DNA of 64,000 nt from Clostridium sp. (GTDB lineage: Bacteria > Bacillota > Clostridia > Lachnospirales > Lachnospiraceae): positions 62,001 to 126,000 of the forward strand of contig JAETQD010000004.1 in the NCBI GenBank assembly GCA_021770825.1, in the 5' to 3' direction. Shown here piece by piece: positions 34,860 to 43,486 of this stretch. The notes under the pieces were generated by a model. It had not been told where the DNA came from and did not search any database. It saw only the letters and a list, made by a program, of their open reading frames with translations. Position 1 is the first letter of the stretch; each line of letters starts with the position of its first letter. A program made the position numbers and the translations under genes.

Positions 34860-36866
34860 ATGAGCGAGAATGAGAAATTAAAAAACCCTGTTCTCAGTGC
34901 CGCAGATGCAGAGATGTCTGAGGAAGAGAAAGAAAAGCTCCTTGAGCAGTTTGATAAAGAAAGCAAAACCCGCAAATTCGGCTCCCCGGTTTTAAAGAAG
35001 GCATACCGGGTATTTGCAATTATTGTTACCTTATACCACCTGATTTTTGCATCCGGTCTTTATATGCCGGAGACCTTAAAGCACCGTTCCATCCATGTGG
35101 GAATGATTTTAATTCTGGCCTTTGCCTTATATCCGGCCACCAAGAAAGCCAGCCGTAAGGTCATTGCATGGTACGATTATGTGCTGATGGTGTTGGCGGC
35201 AGCAGTTCCGATTTATATGTGCCTGGATTATTTCAACATCATCAACCGTGCCGGTAAGCCCAACAACATGGACGTGATCATCGGTACGATTTTAACATTG
35301 ATTGTTCTGGAAGCAACCCGCCGTGTCTGCGGTATGGCTCTTCCGATCATTGCCATTATTTTCATGATTTACAGCTTAATGGGAACCAAGCAGGGCTTAA
35401 TCCCCATTGACATTCCCGGCATCTTCTTACACAGAGGATATACATGGCAGAAATTAATGAGCCATTTCTTCTCCAACACGGAGGGCATATACGGGTCGTC
35501 GGTAAACGTCGCGTCCACGTATATTTTCCTGTTCATTGCCTTTGGTGAGGTTATGAACAAGTGCGGCATGGGCCAGTTCTTCAATGACTTTGCCAATGCC
35601 ATCGCAGGCGGCACCAAGGGCGGCCCCGCAAAGGTAGCCGTTGTTGCCTCCGGTCTTTTAGGTATGATCAATGGTGCAGCCGTAGCCGTGGTAGTAACCA
35701 CAGGTTCCTTCACCATTCCGCTTATGAAAAAATCCGGTTATGACGATGAATTTGCAGGTGCCGTTGTGGCAACCGGTTCCGTCGGCGGACAGTTGATGCC
35801 TCCGGTTATGGGCGCCGCTGCATTCATCATGGCTGATACCCTCGGTATGAAGTACAATGAACTTCTTGTTTCCGCCATTATCCCGGCTGTAATCTATTAC
35901 ATGGGCATTCTGTTCCAGATCCAGATGAGGGCTGAGAAGGTTGGAATGAAGGGAACTCCCAAGGACCAGCTTCCCAAGATGTCTCAGGTTATGAAGGAGT
36001 ACGGCCATCTGGCTCTTCCGATTATTTTCCTGGTATACATGCTGTTCTTCTCCGGAAAGACCGTTATCATGGCAGCATTCTACACCATCGTATTTACGAT
36101 CATCGTTGCCGAGTGTAAGAAAAATACACGTATGAGCGTTCAGGACATTCTGGATGCCATGGTTGCCAGTGCGAAATCCACCGTATCCGTGGCCATCGCC
36201 TGCGCCTGCGTAGGTATCATCGTTGGTTCCTGCTCCATCACAGGCTTTGCTCTTAACATGGCCAATACCATCATCAGCATCGGCGGCAAGAGCCTGATGT
36301 TTACACTGGTATTTACAATGGTAACATGTATGATCTTAGGAATGGGTCTTCCCAGCATCCCGTCCTATATCATCACCTCTACCATCGCAGCTCCGGCCCT
36401 GGTACAGCTTGGTATCCCGGCCCTGGTTGCCCACATGTTCTGCTTCTACTTTGCAATGTTTGCAAACCTGACTCCGCCGGTTGCTCTGGCAGCCTTCGCA
36501 GCGGCAGGTATTGCAGGCGGCAGCCCCATGAAGACAGGATGGGCTTCCGTAAAGCTTGCTCTGGCAGGATTTATTTTACCGTACATGTTCGTTTACAATA
36601 CAGACCTGTTACTGCTTGATACCCCCATTGGAAAGGCCATCCAGGTTGCCATTACCGCAGCCATCGGCGTATTCTTAATCAGTGTTGCAGTAGAGGGCTT
36701 CCTGTTTGGAAAGGTTAATATTGTTCTCAGGATTGTCAGCCTGATCGGCGCGTACCTGCTGATTGACAGCGGATTGACGACCGATATCATCGGAATTGCA
36801 ATCTTCGTTTGTATTATCATTTTCCAGAAGACAACATCGAAAAAAAGTGCTACAATAGCAGCATAG
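34860..36866 (+). CDS. TRAP transporter fused permease (DctQM type, TAXI system)
   Basis: This 668-residue membrane protein has about 17 helices. It is a fusion of the small (DctQ-like, about 50-200) and large (DctM-like) TRAP permease subunits, as in all TAXI systems. DctM features include GEVMNKCGMGQFFNDFANAIAGGTKGGPAKVAVVASGLLGMINGAAVAVVVTTGSFTIPLMKKSGY near 230-290 and ATGSVGGQLMPPVMGAAAFIMAD. Sodium- or proton-driven uptake of the solute delivered by the lipoprotein is the known family role. ATG 34860 follows AAGGAGA; an in-frame alternative 8 codons earlier is poorer. Confidence 0.93.
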   Translation: MSENEKLKNPVLSAADAEMSEEEKEKLLEQFDKESKTRKFGSPVLKKAYRVFAIIVTLYHLIFASGLYMPETLKHRSIHVGMILILAFALYPATKKASRKVIAWYDYVLMVLAAAVPIYMCLDYFNIINRAGKPNNMDVIIGTILTLIVLEATRRVCGMALPIIAIIFMIYSLMGTKQGLIPIDIPGIFLHRGYTWQKLMSHFFSNTEGIYGSSVNVASTYIFLFIAFGEVMNKCGMGQFFNDFANAIAGGTKGGPAKVAVVASGLLGMINGAAVAVVVTTGSFTIPLMKKSGYDDEFAGAVVATGSVGGQLMPPVMGAAAFIMADTLGMKYNELLVSAIIPAVIYYMGILFQIQMRAEKVGMKGTPKDQLPKMSQVMKEYGHLALPIIFLVYMLFFSGKTVIMAAFYTIVFTIIVAECKKNTRMSVQDILDAMVASAKSTVSVAIACACVGIIVGSCSITGFALNMANTIISIGGKSLMFTLVFTMVTCMILGMGLPSIPSYIITSTIAAPALVQLGIPALVAHMFCFYFAMFANLTPPVALAAFAAAGIAGGSPMKTGWASVKLALAGFILPYMFVYNTDLLLLDTPIGKAIQVAITAAIGVFLISVAVEGFLFGKVNIVLRIVSLIGAYLLIDSGLTTDIIGIAIFVCIIIFQKTTSKKSATIAA

Positions 36867-36949
36867 GCATGAGCAAAGGGGCTGCTGCAGAGAATTGACT
36901 GCAGTGGCCTCTTTTGTTATTAAAAATGGCTCTGTTGTGGAGGATGCGT

Positions 36950-38707
36950 ATGATCTTTGATGTGATTTACAGTATCTGTTTTAATATCTGCCTTTTGGTG
37001 GTTCTGGCCTTTCTTATGACCAAGATGGAATTTGTCCAGAGACTCCTGCTAAACGAGGAGGAAACGGAGCGGGAAGAGGAGGGGGCCAGAATCCAGAACC
37101 TTGGCGAGAAGCTGGTTCTGGGAATGATTTTCGGTGCCTTCTGCATCATTTCTGACTATATAGGAATCCAGGTGACAGGTGCGCTTCCCAATGCCCGTGT
37201 CATCGGCGTTCTGTCCGCAGGCTTTTTAGGCGGTCCGGTTTCCGGAATCGTAACCACGGTGATTGCCTGTGTACACAGATACATTATTTTCCCGGAGAGA
37301 ATTTCCACGATGGCCTGTGTTCTGTCTGCCATGATTCACGGCGTGATCGGCTGTGTGATCGGATACAGGAAAAAAGGAAACAGGCAGTATTCCAACGGGT
37401 TTCTTCTGGGCATTACGTTTCTTTCCGAGCTGATTCATGTGGCGATGATTCTGCTTCTCACAAAGCCCTTTGCAGAAGCGTTAAACATTGTGGAGGTGGT
37501 CATTGTTCCCATGGTGATCATCAACTCGGTGGGTATGGTGATTTTCTTCAATGTGTTTAAGTCGATTTTTAACACAGAAGACCTAAAGGTGGCCTCCAAA
37601 GTATCCCTGGCCATGCGTACGGCAGAGCGGTGTGCTCCCTATCTGGCCCGGGTGAATAAGGGAAGAGAGAACATTCAGAAAATCATTGACATCGTTATGG
37701 AGGAGTATCACTGCCAGGGCGTGGCGCTGATTCAGGGGATGGATTTTCTGGGGTGCAGCAGCGCCTTCCGCTCCATTGTCCTGACGGAGGACAACTACCC
37801 AAGGCTCCTTTCGGCCACCAAAACATACAAGACGACGAGAATCAGTAAAATCCCCCTCCCGGAGGATGGATTTTATCCCCTTTACCAGAATAACGTGGTC
37901 ATTTCTGCTCCGATTATCGGAGACGACAACAGGGTGACGGCTCTGGTGATGTTAGTTAAGAAGAATGCGTATTCGTACCGGGCAGACATTGAATTCGTAA
38001 CGGGACTTGCCAATTACTTCGCCACGCAGATTAAGCTGGCGGCCATGGAGGAGCAGAAGGAAGCCTTGAGGAAAGCGGAAATCACAACGCTCCAGTCCCA
38101 GATTAACCCACATTTTCTTTTTAATTCCTTAAATACCATTTCTTACTTCTGCCGGGAAAAGCCGGAGAAGGCAAGGGAGCTTCTTCTGGCCTTAAGCTCC
38201 TATTTCAGAAACATGCTGGAGGACATTGACTACATGGTGACTCTGGACACAGAGCTTGAGCACGTGAAGGCTTATACCATGCTGGAGGAGGCCAGATTTG
38301 AGGACCGGCTATCGGTGGAAATCCGGGCGGAGGCCGAGGATTTGACCTGCTGCGTTCCCAACCTGATTTTACAGCCCATTGTGGAAAATGCCATCCACCA
38401 CGGGGCCATGAAGCGGGAGCGGGGCGTTGGAAAGGTGACGGTACAGGTGAAACGGGAAGAAAAGAGTACGCGGATTGACGTCATAGACAACGGACCGGGA
38501 ATTGATTACCGGATTATCCAGAGCCTTTACGGAGGCGAAAAGGTGGAACACACGGGAATCGGGCTTATGAATGTACAGCAGCGTCTGGTGAGCATTTATG
38601 GAAAGGGATATGGGCTTCAGATTGTTTCCAGCGAGGCTGGAACCAATGTCAGGATGAATATTCCCCATCAGGAGGTGAAATGTCATGAGAATAGCGATTG
38701 TGGATGA
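36950..38707 (+). CDS. LytS-type sensor histidine kinase
   Basis: This 585-residue kinase has an N-terminal 5TM-LYT membrane sensor (residues 1-180; VIGVLSAGFLGGPVSGIVTTVIACVHRY is characteristic) and a GAF-like middle domain (about 225-375). A His_kinase domain follows with QINPHFLFNSLNTISYF (His388), and the HATPase domain has NAIHHGAM, DNGPGID and GIGLMNVQQRL. TGGAGG places the start at ATG 36950. It overlaps the LytTR regulator by 23 bp. Adjacent to the TAXI operon, it probably senses the transported substrate or a related metabolite. Confidence 0.9.
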   Translation: MIFDVIYSICFNICLLVVLAFLMTKMEFVQRLLLNEEETEREEEGARIQNLGEKLVLGMIFGAFCIISDYIGIQVTGALPNARVIGVLSAGFLGGPVSGIVTTVIACVHRYIIFPERISTMACVLSAMIHGVIGCVIGYRKKGNRQYSNGFLLGITFLSELIHVAMILLLTKPFAEALNIVEVVIVPMVIINSVGMVIFFNVFKSIFNTEDLKVASKVSLAMRTAERCAPYLARVNKGRENIQKIIDIVMEEYHCQGVALIQGMDFLGCSSAFRSIVLTEDNYPRLLSATKTYKTTRISKIPLPEDGFYPLYQNNVVISAPIIGDDNRVTALVMLVKKNAYSYRADIEFVTGLANYFATQIKLAAMEEQKEALRKAEITTLQSQINPHFLFNSLNTISYFCREKPEKARELLLALSSYFRNMLEDIDYMVTLDTELEHVKAYTMLEEARFEDRLSVEIRAEAEDLTCCVPNLILQPIVENAIHHGAMKRERGVGKVTVQVKREEKSTRIDVIDNGPGIDYRIIQSLYGGEKVEHTGIGLMNVQQRLVSIYGKGYGLQIVSSEAGTNVRMNIPHQEVKCHENSDCG

Positions 38708-39407
38708 TGAGCGTCCTGCAAGAAGCGAGCTTAAGTATTTGGTCAGCCAGTGTGAGCCGGAGGCGGAGATCACAGAGGCGGAAAGCAGCGAGGAGTTTTT
38801 GAAAATCCTGGAGGAGAACCAGTTTGATGTGTGCTTTGTGGACATCAATCTGGGCGGAATGAACGGCACCACCATGGCCTCCATGCTGAAAACGAAATGT
38901 CCGGACACCCAGATCATATTTGCCACAGCGTTCCGTGACTATGCAGTCAAGGCCTTTGAAATCGGAGCCACGGATTATCTTTTAAAACCCTTTGATTACG
39001 AGCGGGTAAAAAAGACCATGGAACGGCTGAAGGAGCAGACAAAGGAAAAGCAGGCGCCGTCGGAATGGGAGATCAATAAGATCATGGTGAACACCGGAAC
39101 CAGCTTTCAGGTCCTGGATGTGGCAAAGATTGTGTACATAGAGACGGAAAAACGTTCCTGCAAAATACACATGGCCGACGGAAGTTTTTACCTTCAGAAT
39201 GAGTCTCTGAACAATTATGAGATGAATCTGAGAAGATGCCGGTTTTACAGGATCCATAAAAGCTATCTGATCAATCTGGATTATGTGATGGAGATGCAGG
39301 TCAGCTACAATAACGGATACTGTGTGCGGCTTAAGCATTATGAGAAAGAGTGCCTTCCCATCGGGCGCAGCCAGATCAAGGAATTCCGGCAGATTTTTGA
39401 AAAATAA
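38685..39407 (+). CDS. LytTR-family response regulator
   Basis: This 240-residue regulator has a receiver domain (VDDERPARSE, phospho-acceptor Asp53 in CFVDINLGGMNG, Lys in YLLKPFDYERV) and a C-terminal LytTR DNA-binding domain (from about 130: VLDVAKIVYIETEKRSCKIHMADGSFY, then RIHKSYLINLDYV). It is the partner of the overlapping LytS-type kinase. The likely target is the TAXI-TRAP operon upstream or the divergent amidohydrolase genes; no direct-repeat pair of the usual spacing could be fixed. Confidence 0.92.
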   Translation: MRIAIVDDERPARSELKYLVSQCEPEAEITEAESSEEFLKILEENQFDVCFVDINLGGMNGTTMASMLKTKCPDTQIIFATAFRDYAVKAFEIGATDYLLKPFDYERVKKTMERLKEQTKEKQAPSEWEINKIMVNTGTSFQVLDVAKIVYIETEKRSCKIHMADGSFYLQNESLNNYEMNLRRCRFYRIHKSYLINLDYVMEMQVSYNNGYCVRLKHYEKECLPIGRSQIKEFRQIFEK

Positions 39408-39419
39408 GGGAAAGAAATC

Positions 39420-39448
39420 TTGAACCCATCTCTTCTGATGAGTATAAT
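39420..39448 (+). promoter_or_regulatory. Sigma-A promoter of the 142-residue protein gene
   Basis: TTGAAC (39420-39425), 17-bp spacer and TATAAT (39443-39448), 27 bp before the start codon. Confidence 0.65.
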
Positions 39449-39474
39449 ATTTCTAAAAGAAGGGGGGATTTTAT

Positions 39475-39903
39475 ATGTTGTGGAAAGACGCTTGCTTTAT
39501 GGCACTGGAGAATGCCGGTATGTTTGAAAATTCCGGTCACCGGACACGGTTTCATGAGATGTTGGATTGTTATGCGAACTATCCGTTTTTCACAAAGGGA
39601 CTTTGCAAATGCATGTATCTGTCCGCCTGGGATGAGGAACATTTTGTGATCATGCTGGAAACTTTAACCAATATGGCTCTGGGCCAGGAGGAAGATACCG
39701 AGGATATGAAATTCCAGGGTGATGTGCTGTCCGAGGAAAACATGGATGAACATGCCTACGGGGAAGCACTTATGTTCCAGATTTCAGGGGCATTCCTTGA
39801 AAACAGGAAACCGGATTTATCAAAGCTTTCCGAGATGTCCGAAGAGTATCAGCATATTGTGGACCGCGGAATGAAAGCGGCAGAAATTATTGAGGGAGTC
39901 TGA
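39475..39903 (+). CDS. Hypothetical protein
   Basis: This 142-residue soluble acidic protein is not recognised. It is predicted to be mostly helical, with Cys8, Cys32, Cys44 and Cys46 in the N-terminal third (MLDCYANYPFF, KGLCKCMYLSAW) and Glu/Asp/Met-rich stretches after residue 60. There is no signal peptide or membrane segment. Its own promoter, a G-rich ribosome site and ordinary codon use support a real gene. The next gene, a threonine-synthase-like enzyme, starts 32 bp after it, so the two may be cotranscribed. Confidence 0.7.
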   Translation: MLWKDACFMALENAGMFENSGHRTRFHEMLDCYANYPFFTKGLCKCMYLSAWDEEHFVIMLETLTNMALGQEEDTEDMKFQGDVLSEENMDEHAYGEALMFQISGAFLENRKPDLSKLSEMSEEYQHIVDRGMKAAEIIEGV

Positions 39904-39935
39904 GCGCAGTCTGCTCATGATCGGAGGACAGGAAA

Positions 39936-41030
39936 ATGAAATATATTTGTTCGGAATGCGGACGCAGAGAAGAGGTAACCACAAAAAAGGCGAAATGTCC
40001 GTGCGGCGGTTTGTGGAAACTGGAGTATGAGCCGCCGAAATTTGATCTGGAAAAAGTGGACCGGGACACCTGGGGGCTGTTCCGGTACCGGGAGTTCATG
40101 CCCCTGGAGGGAGATGCCTGGAAGGAGATTACCATGGGAGAAGGAATGACTCCGGTGGTGCCTCTGGATGAGGATGTACTCCTTAAGATGGATTATTTTA
40201 TGCCGACACTTTCCTTTAAGGACAGGGGAGCTGTGGTTTTGGCAGCGCACTGTAAGGCCATCGGCGTAAAACAGGTGGCGCAGGATTCCAGCGGAAATGC
40301 AGGAAACAGTGTGGCGGCCTACTGCGGAAAGGCCGGTATTGCATGTGAGATTTTTGTGCCGGAGGGAACTTCTCCCAAAAAGATCACAATGATTCAGTCC
40401 CACGGTGCTGCGGTGCATGTAATTCCGGGAAACAGAGAGGCCTGTGCAGGTGCCTGCCGCCGGAAGGTGGATGAGGAAGGGATTTATTATGCCAGCCATG
40501 TGTATAACCCATTCTTTTACGAAGGGACCAAAACCTATATTTACGAGGTATTTGAGCAGCTTCACCGGATCCCGGAGCATATTTTTATTCCCACAGGCAA
40601 CGGGACCCTGTTTTTGGGCGTGATGAAGGGCTTAGAGCATCTCCTTAAGAGCGGCGCCATTGACCGGATGCCGAAGGTGGTGGCCGTCCAGAGCGAGCGG
40701 TGCAATCCCCTGGAGGAGGCCTGGAAGAAGGGAAAGAAAGAGCCGGAAACGATCATTTCCATTCCCACCATTGCTGAGGGCATTGCCATTGCCGAGCCCA
40801 TGCGCGGAAAAGAAATCCTGGAGTATATCTATAAATATGGAATCGAAGTGCAGACCGTGCCGGAGGATGGGATTCTGGAAGCCAGGGAAGCTCTGGCAAA
40901 GAAAGGAGTCTTCTGTGAGCATACAACGGCAGGAACCTATGCGGCATACCTGGCGTATGTAAGGCAGCACGGACGGACCCCGGATACGCTGATTCCCATG
41001 TGCGGTGCAGGGCTTAAGTCCGAGCACTGA
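39936..41030 (+). CDS. Threonine synthase-like PLP enzyme with zinc ribbon
   Basis: This 364-residue fold-type II PLP enzyme has an N-terminal zinc ribbon (Cys5, Cys8, Cys21, Cys23), the PLP lysine Lys95 in LSFKDRGAVV, the cofactor loop in DSSGNAGNSVAAYC near 118 and the phosphate site PTGNGTLFLG near 218. It resembles short threonine synthases, but related enzymes (cysteate synthase, diaminopropionate ammonia-lyase-like) share this layout. No hom or thrB lies nearby. Threonine synthase is the default call; the reaction is not certain. Confidence 0.78.
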   Translation: MKYICSECGRREEVTTKKAKCPCGGLWKLEYEPPKFDLEKVDRDTWGLFRYREFMPLEGDAWKEITMGEGMTPVVPLDEDVLLKMDYFMPTLSFKDRGAVVLAAHCKAIGVKQVAQDSSGNAGNSVAAYCGKAGIACEIFVPEGTSPKKITMIQSHGAAVHVIPGNREACAGACRRKVDEEGIYYASHVYNPFFYEGTKTYIYEVFEQLHRIPEHIFIPTGNGTLFLGVMKGLEHLLKSGAIDRMPKVVAVQSERCNPLEEAWKKGKKEPETIISIPTIAEGIAIAEPMRGKEILEYIYKYGIEVQTVPEDGILEAREALAKKGVFCEHTTAGTYAAYLAYVRQHGRTPDTLIPMCGAGLKSEH

Positions 41031-41095
41031 GAAGAGATAGAAAAATAATGATGCCGAAAGCCGGACAGGCTTTGCAGGCTGCGAAATGAAGGTAT

Positions 41096-41126
41096 GGCAG
41101 GGGAATTATCCCCTGCCTCTTGTTTT
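41096..41126. terminator. Terminator between the PLP enzyme and the AGCS symporter
   Basis: GGCAGGGG (41096-41103) pairs with CCCCTGCC (41110-41117) across a 6-base loop, with a T-rich tail on the plus side. The hairpin includes the stop codon region of the convergent symporter. Confidence 0.75.
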
Positions 41127-42494
41127 GTCATATTCAGAAAGACAGCGTATGGCTTCGCCGGACAGCGGGAAAATGGCGATCATGTTGAAGATGGTCATGA
41201 GACCGATTCCCACATCGCCCAGATCCCAGACGAAGGTGTAGGCGGCCAGGCCTCCGATGAACAGCATGATCAGAGCAAGAACCTTATAAGCAGTCTGTGA
41301 AATCCAGTTGTCGCCGAACAGATAGGCCACATTGGGTCTGGCATAAAAGAGAATGCCGATGAAGGTGGAAAAGCTGAAAAGCCATAATGTGACCGCGATG
41401 AAAATAACGCCGAAGGTTCCCATATGGTAGTTCATGGCTGTCTGGAGCAGGTCCATGCCGGAAAGGCCGCTTACCAGGTCCTGGGGAACCAGAAGCATGA
41501 TGAAGGCGGAGCAGCTGCAGATCACAATGGTGTCGATGAAGACGCCGAATGCCTGTAAAAGACCTGCCTTGGCGGGATGTTCCACGTCTGCGGCAGCGGA
41601 GGCGCAGGGAGCAGAGCCGGAACCGGCTTCGTTGGAGAAGAGACCGCGTTTGATTCCGTTCATCAAAACGGCTCCGAAGCCGCCGGCCACAGCCTGGCGG
41701 ATGCCGAAGGCCTCTTCAAGGATATTCCGGAACACCTGCGGAAGCTGTCCTGCGTTCTTTATAATAATGAATACGGTAATCAGGAAGTAGCAGCCTGCCA
41801 TAAAGGGAACCATGATATCCAGAACCTTTACCGTGGCATTCTTCCGCAGGACAATGACGGCTGCCAGAAGAACCAGAATGATGGTGGTGGTAAGGGGCGG
41901 GATATGGAAGGCATTATAAAAGGCAGAGGAAACGGAGTTGCTGATTACCTGGCTGATGCCGCACCAGCAGATCAGGCCGGAAATGGCAAAGAGCACGGCA
42001 ATGACAGAATATCTCTGCGGTTTCCGGTTCCTTGTAAAAAGGCTATGGATATAGTAGGCAGGGCCGCCCCGGTATCCGCCGTAGAGGGGATCCTTTTCCT
42101 TGTAAAGCTGGGACAGGGTGGCTTCCACAAAGGCTGTGGAGGAGCCGAGGAGAGCCGTTACCCACATCCAGAACACGGCGCCTGCTCCGCCTGCGGAGAT
42201 GGCCGCCACAACTCCCACCAGGTTTCCCATGCCGACTCGTGTTGCAGTGGCAATGATAAGAGCCTGGATGCCGGAAATGGAATTCTTTCCCCGGGAGCTC
42301 TGCTTTTCCGTGGCAATCCGTACCATTTCAGGAAACAGGCGGACCGGAAGAAATCTGGTACGGACCGTGAAATAGATTCCTGCCGGAATCAAAATCAAAA
42401 CCAGCAGAGAAAGACCGACAGAGTTTCCGCCGGGAAGCGGCAGAGTCACAAGATCGCCCCAGAGAAGCTGGTATACGGCGCTAAAAAGTTTCAT
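41106..42494 (-). CDS. Alanine or glycine:cation symporter (AGCS family)
   Basis: This 462-residue membrane protein has about 10-11 helices and AGCS signatures: LPGGNSVGLSLLVLILIPAGIYFTVRTRF at the start, ATATRVGMGNLVGVVAAISAGGAGAVFWMW near 80, GFGAVLMNGIKRGLFSNEAGSGSAPCASAAADVEHPAKAGLLQAFGVFIDT near 265-320. It imports alanine, glycine or a similar amino acid with sodium. The minus-strand leader (42495-42560) has a GC hairpin, but no glycine riboswitch core was recognised. Confidence 0.9.
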   Translation of the reverse strand: MKLFSAVYQLLWGDLVTLPLPGGNSVGLSLLVLILIPAGIYFTVRTRFLPVRLFPEMVRIATEKQSSRGKNSISGIQALIIATATRVGMGNLVGVVAAISAGGAGAVFWMWVTALLGSSTAFVEATLSQLYKEKDPLYGGYRGGPAYYIHSLFTRNRKPQRYSVIAVLFAISGLICWCGISQVISNSVSSAFYNAFHIPPLTTTIILVLLAAVIVLRKNATVKVLDIMVPFMAGCYFLITVFIIIKNAGQLPQVFRNILEEAFGIRQAVAGGFGAVLMNGIKRGLFSNEAGSGSAPCASAAADVEHPAKAGLLQAFGVFIDTIVICSCSAFIMLLVPQDLVSGLSGMDLLQTAMNYHMGTFGVIFIAVTLWLFSFSTFIGILFYARPNVAYLFGDNWISQTAYKVLALIMLFIGGLAAYTFVWDLGDVGIGLMTIFNMIAIFPLSGEAIRCLSEYDKTRGRG

Positions 42495-42766
42495 ATTTAT
42501 ATCTCCTGTATGTTTCGGTGTCCCGCCGGTCCCCGGCGGCTTTATGGCGCGGACGCAGGGCGGCGAACAGTAGTGGTTTCATTATAAACAGATTTTGGGG
42601 AAAAGGGAAGGGGAAGAATGGGGAAAATGTAGGGTAAGCGGCCAAAGGTTTGTGTTTGGGCGGAAATGGACAGCCGGCAGGAAAAACCGGGATGAATTGC
42701 GGCAGAATTTATGGTATACTTATGGCTGTAAGTGATTCTAGTATGCCACAAAGGAGGATATGGAAC

Positions 42767-43381
42767 ATGATTTTAGATTTGGTGAAAAAGAACCGCAGCT
42801 ACCGCGGCTTTGATGAGACGAGAAGGGTGGAAAAGGAGGAGCTGGTTCAGATGGTAAACTGTGCCAGGCTGTCGGCTTCCAGCGTTAATGTCCAACCGTT
42901 CCGCTATTATCTGGCCTGGGAAAAGGAAGATGTGGACAGGATTCAGCCGTTAACCGGATGGGCGAGGAACCTGCCGCAGCTCAAGCTGCCCCATGAGGGA
43001 ATGTGTCCCACCGCCTTTATTATTATCTGTCAGGATACCAAAATTTCTGATTCTCTCCCCAGATTCCAGAAAGACGTGGGGATTGCAGCCCAGACGATTC
43101 TTCTGGCTGCCACGGAAATGGGGCTTGGCGGCTGCATGATCGGGAATTTCAAGGCCGGGCAGGTGAAAGAAGCGCTTCAGCTTCCGGAAAATCTTGCCCC
43201 GCAGTTGATTGTAGCCATTGGAAAGCCGGCAGAAACCATTGTAATCAAGGAAATTGAAGAGGGAGAGTCCACGGCCTATTATCGTGATGAAAATGACGTC
43301 CATTATGTTCCGAAGCGGAAGCTTGAGGATGTGATTTTATGTGCACATACTTTTGCAAAGGTAACCGCAAATAGACACTGA
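42767..43381 (+). CDS. Nitroreductase family protein
   Basis: This 204-residue FMN-dependent oxidoreductase has the nitroreductase start LVKKNRSYRGFDETRRV (Arg residues for FMN phosphate), SASSVNVQPFRYYL near 38, the FQKDVGIAAQTILLAATEMGLGGCMIGNF core near 100-130 and a shortened C-terminus. The in-frame extension upstream to 42650 has no support: AAGGAGG at 42751-42757 fits ATG 42767. Likely role: NAD(P)H-dependent reduction of small electrophiles or quinones; physiological substrate unknown. Confidence 0.85.
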   Translation: MILDLVKKNRSYRGFDETRRVEKEELVQMVNCARLSASSVNVQPFRYYLAWEKEDVDRIQPLTGWARNLPQLKLPHEGMCPTAFIIICQDTKISDSLPRFQKDVGIAAQTILLAATEMGLGGCMIGNFKAGQVKEALQLPENLAPQLIVAIGKPAETIVIKEIEEGESTAYYRDENDVHYVPKRKLEDVILCAHTFAKVTANRH

Positions 43382-43486
43382 AAATATCCCGAAAAGGCTG
43401 GTTATTTTGAGATGTTTCTATTATACTGAAAAGTAGGGAACATGATGCAAATAGAGCCTTTTAGGGCAGTATAAGGGGACGGCTGG

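Noticed and set aside
41577..42587. Long reading frame (336 codons) opposite the AGCS symporter
   Set aside because: It lies almost wholly antisense to a well-supported transporter, is rich in Gly/Arg/Asn as expected of a shadow frame, and has no ribosome site.
42495..42600. Glycine riboswitch in the leader of the AGCS symporter
   Set aside because: Only a GC-rich hairpin is seen; the conserved glycine aptamer core was not recognised.
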